Part shown: piece after piece, positions 40,444 through 49,048 of the stretch | Layout of the letters: every line of letters starts with the position of its first letter | Position numbering within the stretch: position 1 is the first letter of the stretch | Assembly (NCBI GenBank): GCA_946402275.1 | Contig: CAMIVY010000008.1 | Location: 42,671 to 106,670 of the forward strand | Source of the DNA: an uncultured Prevotella sp. | Lineage (GTDB): Bacteria; Bacteroidota; Bacteroidia; Bacteroidales; Bacteroidaceae | Reading direction: 5' to 3' | DNA length: 64,000 nt | The notes under the pieces: generated by a model | Database searches by the model: none | What the model was told of the DNA's origin: nothing | The model's input: only the letters and a program-made list of their open reading frames with translations | Position numbers and translations under genes: made by a program

Positions 40444-40853
40444 AACAGTTCGAAGATAAACTCCAGACATCGGCCCAGCGCCTTGCCCATCAAGAAGACA
40501 GCAAACTGCACGTCCCGCAGAATCCCATGCAGCAGAAGCGCGCCTATTGGGGATGGGTAGCTACGCCCGCAGCTGCAGTAGTAGGCATTGTCTTTGGGAT
40601 GTCCATGCATCTGTTTTCGGACAACCATCCCGATGCCTCTCTGGCCCAGTCCAAAGATACCGTTCGCATCTTCCAGCCCGTACACGACACGCTCTATCTG
40701 ACGCAGGTTGTGGAAAAGGAACGGATTGTAAATAAGTATATGTCCACGCCTGAGGTTTCTAAGGCAGATGTGAAGGAGTCCAACCCACAGCCAGAGGAAT
40801 GTACCTCCATCCTATGCGACGGCATCAACTACGCTATCCTCGCCTCAAAATAA
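40440..40853 (+). CDS. Single-span membrane protein, putative anti-sigma partner
   Basis: 137 residues: a cytosolic N-terminus (1-36), one membrane span (YWGWVATPAAAVVGIVFGMSMHLF) and an extracytoplasmic part with a C-terminal cysteine. It has no recognised anti-sigma (ZAS) motif, but its position and overlap with the ECF gene make a partner role likely. Confidence 0.55.
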   Translation: MKQFEDKLQTSAQRLAHQEDSKLHVPQNPMQQKRAYWGWVATPAAAVVGIVFGMSMHLFSDNHPDASLAQSKDTVRIFQPVHDTLYLTQVVEKERIVNKYMSTPEVSKADVKESNPQPEECTSILCDGINYAILASK

Positions 40854-40855
40854 TT

Positions 40856-40921
40856 ATTTTCGAAATGCTGGTAGTCCTTGAGGGAGCGCCATGCCCCACC
40901 CCATTGGAAACCATGCTGGGT
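40856..40921 (-). pseudogene. Relic of an M15 peptidase C-terminus
   Basis: The minus strand encodes TQHGFQWGGAWRSLKDYQHF then EN, nearly identical to the end of the intact M15 peptidase at 45722 (TQHGFQWGGSWRTLKDYQHF). No upstream domain is attached. Confidence 0.75.
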
Positions 40922-40932
40922 AATGGAACGAT

Positions 40933-41496
40933 ATGACGATACGCCGATTTACAGTATTAGCTATTTTGCTTGCCGTTTGCGTGACATCCTATATGGTATG
41001 GCGCGGCAATGAAGACCATCGGGAGTTTCCTGAGAAATTAGAGGAAGCCATCCATTATTGTCGCATGCGCACTTATCACGATCCCAACTACGACTACGAA
41101 GTACGATACCCTTCGTTCTTTGAGCAACTGCCCGACTCATTGATTGACGAGCCAGGATTCAGTCAGTTTCGCTATTGGGACAACTGGGTGCAAATAGAAC
41201 TGACTACGCGTGTTGTGCCAAACGAAGACAGTCTTTCAACGCAGGAAGGGATGAAACGATTTGCCCAACTGCTTCACGCCAAAGAACAAGTAATGCATGA
41301 CGATTCCTTCATGCTTTCAGGACCTTTGTACGTTAACGGGAGCGAGATTCCCAACTACCGTTATCATTCTAAATACGTGCGCCACCGCCGTTTCTGGTTC
41401 GTTCAGATGCTCGTATATCCTGTCAATTGCGAAAGAGCAGTCAGACGACTGATTCAGCAAGTGGACGATTGGAGGGTATGGAGGTCTATGTGTTAA
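40933..41496 (+). CDS. Hypothetical membrane-anchored protein
   Basis: 187 residues with an N-terminal hydrophobic anchor (VLAILLAVCVTSYMVW). The extracytoplasmic part has mixed alpha/beta character (YDYEVRYPSFFEQLPDSLIDEPGF; NYRYHSKYVRHRRFWFVQMLVYPV). No family recognised. It starts about 80 bases after the putative anti-sigma gene, across the M15 relic. Confidence 0.5.
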   Translation: MTIRRFTVLAILLAVCVTSYMVWRGNEDHREFPEKLEEAIHYCRMRTYHDPNYDYEVRYPSFFEQLPDSLIDEPGFSQFRYWDNWVQIELTTRVVPNEDSLSTQEGMKRFAQLLHAKEQVMHDDSFMLSGPLYVNGSEIPNYRYHSKYVRHRRFWFVQMLVYPVNCERAVRRLIQQVDDWRVWRSMC

Positions 41497-41560
41497 ACTC
41501 TGCTAAACGTTGTTTGGTTTTGCAGGGCTTGTGTGTCTAATAAGTGTAGAACAAGAAAAG

Positions 41561-42055
41561 ATGGACAAAAGTGCATTTGAACAGAAAGCCCGCACGTGGC
41601 GAGAAAAAGCGGTCAGCGCGAGCCTCCACTACGGAGCGGGCAAGGAAGTGGCAGAGGACATCGCACAGGATGTGATGCTCCGTCTGTGGCAGATGCACGA
41701 CGAACTGGAACGCTATCAGTCTGTTGAAGCCATTGTTACCATCATGGCGAGACACCAGTTGAGGAACCATCAACGACGAAAACCCGACGAGGCTTTGGAC
41801 GAAGCGAAGCTGATGGGGATAGAGACCAGTCCTCAGACGTTGTTGGAGATAAAAGAGGACGAAGCATGGCTGGAAAGAAAGTTGCAACAGATACCAACCA
41901 CCCAACGCACCTTATTATATATGCGGCAAGTGGAACGGCGCAGTCACGAAGAGATAGCCCAGCTTTTGGGTATCGAAACAACCTCAGTAAGCACCTTATT
42001 AGCAAGGGCAAGACGAACATTATTGGAAGAAATAAAACGGAGGAATAAACGATGA
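41561..42055 (+). CDS. ECF (sigma-70 family) sigma factor 2
   Basis: 164 residues from ATG 41561 (MDKSAFEQKARTWREKAVSA); a longer frame from 41510 lacks a ribosome-binding site. Region 2: HYGAGKEVAEDIAQDVMLRLWQMHDEL; region 4: PTTQRTLLYMRQVERRSHEEIAQLLGIETTSVSTLLARARRTLLEE. It overlaps a membrane anti-sigma-like gene, and its operon runs to an outer-membrane protein. Confidence 0.9.
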   Translation: MDKSAFEQKARTWREKAVSASLHYGAGKEVAEDIAQDVMLRLWQMHDELERYQSVEAIVTIMARHQLRNHQRRKPDEALDEAKLMGIETSPQTLLEIKEDEAWLERKLQQIPTTQRTLLYMRQVERRSHEEIAQLLGIETTSVSTLLARARRTLLEEIKRRNKR

Positions 42056-42630
42056 CAAAGTACACAAAGGATTATATTGCAAAGTTGCTGGACAAGTATA
42101 TGGACGGCACATCGACGCTCGAGGAAGAAGACATTCTTGCAGCATACTTCCGAGGGCAGGACATTCCTCAGGAGTGGGCAGACTATCAGCAACTCTTCCA
42201 AGAGATTGAAGCAATGAAACCTCAGTCAAAAGTCAGGAAGCGATGGATAGGCTGGAGCGTGGCAGCATCTGTGGCAGTTCTGTTTATTGCCATCATGTGG
42301 CAGCAGACAGGGCAACATGATACGGAACAAACATCAGCAGTACTGACCGCAAAGGCTGATACAGTCAGCAGTTCACGCATAGAGCAAAAAACAGACACAA
42401 CGACTTTCCAGAAAGTGCAGCCTCAGCCTGTCCAAACCAAGAAACGCAGACTACGCAAGCCAAAGCCAACGATGACAGATATCGACAAGACGTATGCGCT
42501 GATGGCAGAGGCTGAGCAGGAAGTCATTGAGGCGCAACTGGCTGCTTACGGCTACATACCCGTGATGCAAGAAGATGGTACCATCATATATATCCACGAA
42601 CAAAAAGAGTTATTGTCATATGAAGAATAA
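42052..42630 (+). CDS. Putative anti-sigma factor 2
   Basis: 192 residues. An N-terminal cytosolic segment with LDKYMDGTSTLEEEDILAAYFRG (the pattern seen in Bacteroidota anti-sigma proteins), one membrane span (WIGWSVAASVAVLFIAIMW) and a Thr/Lys/Pro-rich periplasmic part. It overlaps the ECF gene by four bases. Confidence 0.7.
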   Translation: MTKYTKDYIAKLLDKYMDGTSTLEEEDILAAYFRGQDIPQEWADYQQLFQEIEAMKPQSKVRKRWIGWSVAASVAVLFIAIMWQQTGQHDTEQTSAVLTAKADTVSSSRIEQKTDTTTFQKVQPQPVQTKKRRLRKPKPTMTDIDKTYALMAEAEQEVIEAQLAAYGYIPVMQEDGTIIYIHEQKELLSYEE

Positions 42631-43444
42631 AAGCGTCATCATGGTGGGGCTGTTCCTATTACTGCCTTTCACCGCTACAGCACAACAGCAAATTGAGAAA
42701 GCTTTCGAGGCCCTGCGTCAAAGCAAAGCGCAAAGAGAAGTATGGTCAGAGCATACTATTGAGAAAGACCCGGAAACAGGAAAGTTGGAAGGGTTGAGCG
42801 ACATCTACGACTTCCTGATAACGAACTCGCAGAAAAAGGAGTTGGTAACCGCTATTGAACAGGCTTTCCGACAGGATGAAGGCAAGGCTTACAGCGTGAG
42901 GACTGGCAATCGCGGAGGCGAGGAACACTACACCGCTTTAGCAGTAGGCAACAGCAATAGAGGGGGAGTCGCTATCGGACTGATGAAAGGCTCAAAGTAT
43001 ATCTATGCCTTATTCCTTGACCCAAAGGATTCCAAACGAGAGCACCGCTATGCATACGCCTTGGAATGGGTGGACGATGGTGATAAAATAAGGGGACGTA
43101 TCGCTAAGACTTATGCCACCACGCAGGAGTATCGAAAAAGCAACAGGCAATCAAGTACCATCAGCATCAATGGTAACACATTCAATATTGATCATAGGTT
43201 CTCGAGTTCGGAATCGTGGCTCAGCGAATTCAACACTTTCAAGAACCTGTTTCTGAAGAATCCTACTGGCACCGCAACAAATTATTACGTAAGCCATATC
43301 TACAAGCTATGTAAGAATGCTGGTAGCCTGGATGATGCCGAGAAGGTGATGGTCATCAAGGAACTGGAGAAGTTGAAGAAGGAAGCCAAAGATGATTTTC
43401 TAAAACAGATGTTCGAGATGAGTAGCGAACGACTGAACAAATAA
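42620..43444 (+). CDS. Exported protein, probably DUF5024-like
   Basis: 274 residues from ATG 42620 inside the end of the preceding gene. Signal peptide MKNKSVIMVGLFLLLPFTATA. The core (IEKAFEALRQSKAQREVWSEHTIEKDPETGKLEGLSDIYDFLI; EQAFRQDEGKAYSV) resembles DUF5024 from memory. Function unknown; part of the second ECF operon. Confidence 0.6.
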   Translation: MKNKSVIMVGLFLLLPFTATAQQQIEKAFEALRQSKAQREVWSEHTIEKDPETGKLEGLSDIYDFLITNSQKKELVTAIEQAFRQDEGKAYSVRTGNRGGEEHYTALAVGNSNRGGVAIGLMKGSKYIYALFLDPKDSKREHRYAYALEWVDDGDKIRGRIAKTYATTQEYRKSNRQSSTISINGNTFNIDHRFSSSESWLSEFNTFKNLFLKNPTGTATNYYVSHIYKLCKNAGSLDDAEKVMVIKELEKLKKEAKDDFLKQMFEMSSERLNK

Positions 43445-43448
43445 AGCT

Positions 43449-45692
43449 ATGAAACATATAAGATTAGTATGCTTTTCGCTGCTGTTGGTAGCGAAAGCAG
43501 GGGGTACTATGGCCCAGACCCAGAAGGATTCAACCACCGTAAGTAGCGACTCCATCACGTGGAGCAAGGAACTGGAGGGTGTAGTGGTAAAGGCGCAGAA
43601 GCAACTCATCAAGCAAGAAATTGACCGCATAGGCTACGACGTGCAGGCTGATGAGGAGTCGAAGACGCAGACGGTGATGGACATGCTGCGCAAGGTGCCG
43701 ATGGTGACGGTGGACGGACAGGACAACATCTTGGTGAAGGGCAACAGCAGTTATAAGATATACAAGAACGGACACTACGACCCGAGCCTGTCGAAGAACG
43801 CCAAGGAGACGTTTAAGTCGATGCCTGCCTCGATGGTGAAGCGCATAGAGGTTATTACCGACCCTGGTGCTCGAGAGGATGCCGAGGGTGTGGATGCCAT
43901 CCTGAATATCGTGATGGTTGACGGTTCGAAAATGCAGGGTATGACGGGTGTGGTGTCGGCTAGCTACAATACAAATAATCAGCGCAACCTCTACACCTCG
44001 CTAACAGGACAGATGGGAAAACTGCTGGCATCTGTTGATTACGGCTATGGCGGCATGTCGAGCCGCTCAACAGTAAGCATCACAGACACAGACCGCAGGT
44101 ATCTCGATACAGGCAATCGCATGCAGTCCCATTCAGACGGTACGAATCCCGGTGCTATCCACTATAGCAATCTGAATGCCAGCTACGACATCGACTCGCT
44201 GAACCTGCTGTCTGCCTCGTTCGGTGGTTATTTCTACAAACTAAACGTGCAAGGTGACGGTTCGACAGCACTGACCAATCCTGCAGGACAGCCTGTCTAT
44301 AGTTTCAACAATCACTACTGGATGCCTGGCTACAGCCATTCCTCGTGGAACGGACGGATGGACTACGAACACAAGACGCGGCGGAAGGGCGAGCGACTCA
44401 CACTCTCTTACATGCTCGCCCTGACGCGCCAACACACAGATCAGGAGAACACCTATTCGGACCTGGTGAATGCACCATTCCGTTACACTGGCAGTCTGCA
44501 AACCGAACGCGAACGCTTCACGGAACACACCTTCCAGGCAGACTGGCTCCGTCCGCTAGGCAAAGGGCATCAGTTAGAGGTGGGCGCCAAATATATTTCT
44601 CGTAATAACAACAGCCATAACACGCAGAATTTCTTTGACCTAAAGGTGCAAAGCGACTACGTCGATTATTCCGGCATTGACATGCTGACTGACAACGAGT
44701 TTGAACATACCACTCGTGTGCTGGCAGGTTATGCAGACTATATCTACAATCACAAGAAATGGTCGGCTCGGGCAGGTCTGCGCTATGAATACAGTTATAT
44801 GAAAGGGCAGTATCCTGACGGAAAGGGCGACACCTTCGACAAGCACTTGAGCGACTGGGTGCCACAGGCGTCGCTGAAATACCAGCTGACGGATGCACAG
44901 TCGATGAAACTCTCGTTGACCACCAGCATTAACCGTCCTGGCATCTCGTATCTGAACCCAGCCATTGTCACATCACCAACGTCAGTTCATTATGGCAATG
45001 CCAACTTGGTCAGTTCTCATACACAACGCATCAGTCTGATTTATTCCTATATCCTGCCCAAACTGACGTTCCAGATAGCGCCAGCCTACAACTACAGTTC
45101 GGAAGGCATCAGCACTATCCAGACAGCCAGGAACGACGTCCGCTATACCACCTACGACAACATTCTGCGCTACCGTCGGTTCTCGGTAGAGCAGTATGTG
45201 CAGTGGAAGCCCTTCGACGGAACAACCGTTGTCATCAACAATAATCTGAGATACGAACACTACGAGAATCCGAACCTGGGTTATCGCACCTTTGGATGGT
45301 CCGACAATTTCTATGCCAATCTCTCACAAAAGCTACCTTGGAATCTGTTGCTTTATATGGCGGCATATGGTAAGATAGGTCATAGCCCAAATGGAATCTA
45401 TTATATTCAGCACTCTTATCAGGGCTATTACTTCTCGCTGCAACGCTCCTTCCTCAAGGACAACCGTCTGACCGTCCGCATCGGAGCCAATGCACCTTTC
45501 AACAAATACTGGACGACAGAGGCCGAAACCGTGAATGGCGACTATCGTGATTTCCAGCAGTCCTGGAACAATGCCCGCTCGTTCACCCTCTCCGTTACTT
45601 GGCGATTCGGCTCCCTGAAAGCCAGCGTGAAAAAGGCGGAACACTCCATCGACAACGACGATGTGGTAGGTGGAATCAGTAAAGGGGGATAG
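43449..45692 (+). CDS. Outer-membrane beta-barrel / TonB-dependent receptor-like protein
   Basis: 747 residues. Signal peptide (MKHIRLVCFSLLLVAKAGGTMA), then a plug-like domain (LEGVVVKAQKQLIKQEIDRIGYDV...MVKRIEVITDPGAREDAEGVDAILNIVM) and a beta-barrel rich in aromatic strands (about 180-747). It is of the outer-membrane beta-barrel family with plug but lacks the N-terminal carboxypeptidase-regulatory domain of SusC-like proteins. Probably the output of the second ECF unit. Confidence 0.85.
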   Translation: MKHIRLVCFSLLLVAKAGGTMAQTQKDSTTVSSDSITWSKELEGVVVKAQKQLIKQEIDRIGYDVQADEESKTQTVMDMLRKVPMVTVDGQDNILVKGNSSYKIYKNGHYDPSLSKNAKETFKSMPASMVKRIEVITDPGAREDAEGVDAILNIVMVDGSKMQGMTGVVSASYNTNNQRNLYTSLTGQMGKLLASVDYGYGGMSSRSTVSITDTDRRYLDTGNRMQSHSDGTNPGAIHYSNLNASYDIDSLNLLSASFGGYFYKLNVQGDGSTALTNPAGQPVYSFNNHYWMPGYSHSSWNGRMDYEHKTRRKGERLTLSYMLALTRQHTDQENTYSDLVNAPFRYTGSLQTERERFTEHTFQADWLRPLGKGHQLEVGAKYISRNNNSHNTQNFFDLKVQSDYVDYSGIDMLTDNEFEHTTRVLAGYADYIYNHKKWSARAGLRYEYSYMKGQYPDGKGDTFDKHLSDWVPQASLKYQLTDAQSMKLSLTTSINRPGISYLNPAIVTSPTSVHYGNANLVSSHTQRISLIYSYILPKLTFQIAPAYNYSSEGISTIQTARNDVRYTTYDNILRYRRFSVEQYVQWKPFDGTTVVINNNLRYEHYENPNLGYRTFGWSDNFYANLSQKLPWNLLLYMAAYGKIGHSPNGIYYIQHSYQGYYFSLQRSFLKDNRLTVRIGANAPFNKYWTTEAETVNGDYRDFQQSWNNARSFTLSVTWRFGSLKASVKKAEHSIDNDDVVGGISKGG

Positions 45693-45721
45693 AAAGATTA
45701 CCTCTTTGAGAGTGGTCAAAG

Positions 45722-46288
45722 CTACTGCGTCGATTTCTCGAAATGTTGGTAGTCCTTGAGGGTACGCCACGAGCCTCCCCACTGGAAGCCGTGCTGGGTG
45801 AAGAGACGGTAGCAGAGGTCGCTCTTGGTAATCTTATACTTGAAAGATTTGCTGCGATTGATGTAAGGACGTGCAGTAGAAGGTTGGATGAGCAGGGTGC
45901 CATCCTTCCTTCTTTTTACGCAGGGGTTGTAGAGCGGATTGATGTCGATTGCCATTCCCAGCGCGTGATTCGAGAGCTTCTTGCTGCCCTCAATAGGCCG
46001 ATAGCAATAGCACGAGGTGTTGTTAGCCTGCATGGAGCGCTCGTCGTCGTTGTCGTAGTCGGAGATGGGTTGGATGCGCTCGATGGGATATTTCGCTTTG
46101 TAGAGGGCTTCGAAGATTTCGCGCAGATCGTTCGTAATCTTCCGGTTACAGATAATGGTTCCTTGTCGCGTTTGCCCTTGGAAGTCGATATGCTGTACTT
46201 CCAGCGTATCTAACCCGACACCCTTGGGCTGAGCATAGACGCTAACAGCCAACAGAGCACAGACCATTGTCAAAACCCACTTCTTCAT
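45722..46288 (-). CDS. Exported M15 D-Ala-D-Ala carboxypeptidase-like protein
   Basis: 188 residues with signal peptide (MKKWVLTMVCALLAVSVYA). The zinc motif SNHALGMAIDINPLYNP (His and Asp ligands) and the FQWGGSW end (with HFEK) match M15/VanY-like peptidases that trim peptidoglycan. It starts in the last codon of the gene at 46288. A relic of its C-terminus lies 4.8 kb away. Confidence 0.88.
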   Translation of the reverse strand: MKKWVLTMVCALLAVSVYAQPKGVGLDTLEVQHIDFQGQTRQGTIICNRKITNDLREIFEALYKAKYPIERIQPISDYDNDDERSMQANNTSCYCYRPIEGSKKLSNHALGMAIDINPLYNPCVKRRKDGTLLIQPSTARPYINRSKSFKYKITKSDLCYRLFTQHGFQWGGSWRTLKDYQHFEKSTQ

Positions 46289-47520
46289 CAGTTGTTCCTT
46301 ACTTTTTTCTTCAGTTTGTCAATGGCATTCTCCAGGCTCTCCGTAGGCTCTATGATGTTGTAGTCCGCCCAGAAGTCGGGGTCGTCGAAATACTCCACCT
46401 TGTCGTAGAAACGGTCGCGTAGTCCGAAGGAGGAACGTCCGCGAGGCCGCTTGGCACTATCACCCTTCTGCATCCTGTCCGTCACCACCATCTCGCAAAC
46501 GGTGGTAAAGGGTGAGGCAAACAGCCTGCGTTTCCAGTCGCAGTTGAAGCGCATCTCATTGCGCACGTAACTCATGTGGGCAATGCCCTGCTCGTCGGTA
46601 TTATAGACAATGGTGACGGTCAGTTCACGAGGACGGAAACGCAGTCCGAAGGGCTTGTGAACCAGCATATACTCGGAGGCTGCACGCCAGTCGCTCATCT
46701 CTAGTTCCAACTCAGCACGGGTGAAGGTGAGCCGTTCTTGGTCTATAAACACTCGTCCCTTCATGATGGGGAAGAGCAATACGCCCTGGGGTTCCATGTT
46801 GATGACATACTGTGTGCGGTCGCCTATCTTCACCGGCACTTCCATGTGCAGCTTGTAATGGGCAATGTTCTCCTCGTTCAGTATATATTCGCGGTTCTTC
46901 GCCAAATCGACCATCAGGGGGAGCACGGGTCCGCCCTGCACTTTCACACCCAGCGTGTCGCGTGCCTTCATGCTCATCAGTCGCCTGCCTTTCAGAATGG
47001 CTACTGCGTCGCGCTCAGGACCGTAATAATAGTCCGACTTGTACATCTCCGTCACCGCCTCAGCCACTGAGATAAAGCGTGAGCCACGGCGTGCCGTCTC
47101 ACGATAGAAACAGCGCACCAGCTCGGGTTCCTGCGGATAGTTTTTCTCAATACGGACTATTGCCGCTTTCAGGATGGAAAGCGGGTCGTCAGCAGACACC
47201 AGGACTTCCTGTAGTTCTACGGTGTTGCTCTGCATACGGATTCTGAGTTGATCGGTTGCCCCTTGTTCCAAGGCAACGCGGCGTGTCTTGTAGCCAATGT
47301 GGCTCAACCGGAGGTAACGGGGCTGCTGGTGTGTCTTCAGCGTGAACATCCCGTCTTCGTTCGTTACCGTCTGTACCTCTGTACCTTCTGCTTTTACGCT
47401 GACATGTGCCAAAGGCTGACCATTAAGGTCAGTCACCTTACCGCTAACCACCGTTTGAGCCTTCATGAGAAGGGTTAGCAGTACGAAGGCCGTTGTCAGC
47501 ATCAGCCTTTTCTTAGTCAT
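46288..47520 (-). CDS. Carboxypeptidase-regulatory-like domain protein
   Basis: 410 residues. Signal peptide (MTKKRLMLTTAFVLLTLLMKA), then a CarboxypepD_reg-like beta domain (TVVSGKVTDLNGQPLAHVSV...FTLKTHQQPRYLRLSHIGYK, 22-95) and a beta-rich C-terminal part (VKIGDRTQYVINMEPQGVLLFPIMKGRVFID). It is probably an outer-membrane-associated protein. It overlaps the M15 gene start by one base (TGATG). Confidence 0.8.
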   Translation of the reverse strand: MTKKRLMLTTAFVLLTLLMKAQTVVSGKVTDLNGQPLAHVSVKAEGTEVQTVTNEDGMFTLKTHQQPRYLRLSHIGYKTRRVALEQGATDQLRIRMQSNTVELQEVLVSADDPLSILKAAIVRIEKNYPQEPELVRCFYRETARRGSRFISVAEAVTEMYKSDYYYGPERDAVAILKGRRLMSMKARDTLGVKVQGGPVLPLMVDLAKNREYILNEENIAHYKLHMEVPVKIGDRTQYVINMEPQGVLLFPIMKGRVFIDQERLTFTRAELELEMSDWRAASEYMLVHKPFGLRFRPRELTVTIVYNTDEQGIAHMSYVRNEMRFNCDWKRRLFASPFTTVCEMVVTDRMQKGDSAKRPRGRSSFGLRDRFYDKVEYFDDPDFWADYNIIEPTESLENAIDKLKKKVRNN

Positions 47521-47547
47521 CGTCTTATATGTTTTTGTGTTGTGTTG

Positions 47548-47787
47548 TTATTTCTTCAGCTGGTTAGCCACCCAGAGAATGACCACCGCACCGACAATGG
47601 CTGTTCCCAGTTGTCCCAGGAGGCCTCCCCACTCTATGCCCAGCATGTCAAAGATCCAACCGCCCAGCAGTCCGCCGAACAGACCCAGCAGCAGGTTCAT
47701 CAGGAATCCGAAGCCTCCGCCTTTCATCAACTTGCCGGCACAGAAGCCAGCCAAACATCCAATGATAATTGATAATATCAGTCCCAT
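47548..47787 (-). CDS. GlsB/YeaQ/YmgE family membrane protein
   Basis: 79 residues from MGLILSIIIGCLAGFCAGKL; the longer frame starts upstream of the promoter. Three membrane segments with Gly-rich turns (GGGFGFLMNLLLGLFGGLLGG) match the transglycosylase-associated/GlsB stress family. Confidence 0.88.
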   Translation of the reverse strand: MGLILSIIIGCLAGFCAGKLMKGGGFGFLMNLLLGLFGGLLGGWIFDMLGIEWGGLLGQLGTAIVGAVVILWVANQLKK

Positions 47788-47815
47788 AATTATTTGATTA
47801 TATGTTAATCCATGG

Positions 47816-47823
47816 CAAAGATA
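47816..47823 (-). promoter_or_regulatory. -7 promoter element of the GlsB-like gene
   Basis: Minus-strand TATCTTTG, 28 bases before the ATG. Confidence 0.65.
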
Positions 47824-47887
47824 CAAATTAACCATTAAACAACCAAGGATTTTCGCATTTTTTCGATGGATAAAGTGCGTACTGACG

Positions 47888-48355
47888 TTAATAGTTGTCT
47901 AATACTTGTTGCAATTTCTCACGTTGTCTCTGTTTCTTTGACTTTCGATGAGGAATAATTTTGCTGACGACCCATGCAACCAGACTGAGTGGATTAATCC
48001 CTGCCGTCATGGCACCACCTTTCTGACTTTTCCTTTGTTCTTCTAACCAGTGACTTTGATAGGCCAACTGCATCTCTGTCCTTAATTTCGGAGTCATGAT
48101 AACCACGCTGATAGGTGGACGGCTTGGCGACAGTTTCTCAGGACTGATAATAGGTAATCTTGATTGCATGGGGTCAATAGACGAACTGTCATGCTGGGCT
48201 GATTTTTGTGGTTCGTTCCTCAGCCATTCCTCATAATCACTTTTGACAGAATCTGGTATCCCAATCTTCTTGTCATTCTCAGCAACTTGGGCATAAACTG
48301 AGATTGATGAGAATGACAAGAAGAAAAAGCTAAAGACAAGAAACCTATAATTCAT
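47888..48355 (-). CDS. Exported hypothetical protein paired with a lone winged-helix protein
   Basis: 155 residues with signal peptide (MNYRFLVFSFFFLSFSSISVYA). Hydrophilic, with Ser/Pro-rich middle and a basic C-terminus (IIPHRKSKKQRQREKLQQVL). No known domain recognised. It begins in the stop codon of the winged-helix gene. Confidence 0.6.
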   Translation of the reverse strand: MNYRFLVFSFFFLSFSSISVYAQVAENDKKIGIPDSVKSDYEEWLRNEPQKSAQHDSSSIDPMQSRLPIISPEKLSPSRPPISVVIMTPKLRTEMQLAYQSHWLEEQRKSQKGGAMTAGINPLSLVAWVVSKIIPHRKSKKQRQREKLQQVLDNY

Positions 48356-48669
48356 GATTGTTGTATAAGTCGATAACCAATACCTCGTGCATTGATAATG
48401 CTTAGTGTAGGGTCTGCCTCTAACACCCGTTTCATTCGGGACATAAACACATATAAGGAATTCATATTATATATCGTGTCACTGCCCCAGAATTCTATTA
48501 AAAGTATATGACTTTCTACCAATTCTCCATTTGCCTCTATTAATAATTGAAGAATGGACGATTCGCGGAATGACAGTTTACGTTTTATGACACTGCCGTT
48601 TGAAGTATGAAATAGTAATTCCTGTTTCTGACTATTCAGTTCAAAGCGCCCAATATGTAGTTCATTCAT
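48352..48669 (-). CDS. Stand-alone winged-helix (OmpR/PhoB-type) DNA-binding protein
   Basis: 105 residues, just the C-terminal effector domain of OmpR-type regulators (KLSFRESSILQLLIEANGELVESHILLIEFWGSDTIYNMNSLYVFMSRMKRVLEADPTLSIINARGIGYRL), with no receiver domain. It may be controlled by abundance or partner proteins. Its own TACCTTTG promoter precedes it by about 40 bases. Confidence 0.8.
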   Translation of the reverse strand: MNELHIGRFELNSQKQELLFHTSNGSVIKRKLSFRESSILQLLIEANGELVESHILLIEFWGSDTIYNMNSLYVFMSRMKRVLEADPTLSIINARGIGYRLIQQS

Positions 48670-48709
48670 AAAGATATAGTTTTTTCACTGATGAAGTTGA
48701 TTTATGGCG

Positions 48710-48717
48710 CAAAGGTA
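48710..48717 (-). promoter_or_regulatory. -7 promoter element of the winged-helix gene
   Basis: Minus-strand TACCTTTG. Confidence 0.65.
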
Positions 48718-48873
48718 GTTCTTTGTGGCAAGAATTACAGAAGAATAATCTTACAAATCCTTACATATATTTAAAATAAATCTTTCTTAAACTATTTTTA
48801 GTTAGAAAACATTATATGATGAAGGTAAATTTCCTCTTTTTTTCGAAATGATAATAATTTAAGAAAGATTTCG

Positions 48874-48881
48874 TATATTTG
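48874..48881 (+). promoter_or_regulatory. -7 promoter element in front of a short open frame
   Basis: TATATTTG, 20 bases before the ATG at 48902. Confidence 0.5.
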
Positions 48882-48901
48882 CACTCATATTATACATAGA
48901 T

Positions 48902-49048
48902 ATGATTATGAGCAAGTATGAGATTCAGTTGATGACAGCTCTTCAAGACGAGGAGGGTGATCATTCATTCTTCGTATCCAAATCCGAAGCTTTACCTTTG
49001 TATTCAGGAGTTCGCTTCTCAAGGAACGAACGTATGCCCTCCAGATAG
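48902..49048 (+). pseudogene. 48-codon frame, probably a truncated gene start
   Basis: MIMSKYEIQLMTALQDEEGD then HSFFVSKSEALPLYSGVRFS and RNERMPSR. From codon 21 it runs antisense through the 3' end of the leftward crotonase gene. The N-terminal 20 residues look protein-like and follow a promoter, so this is likely a gene cut off by rearrangement. Confidence 0.35.
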
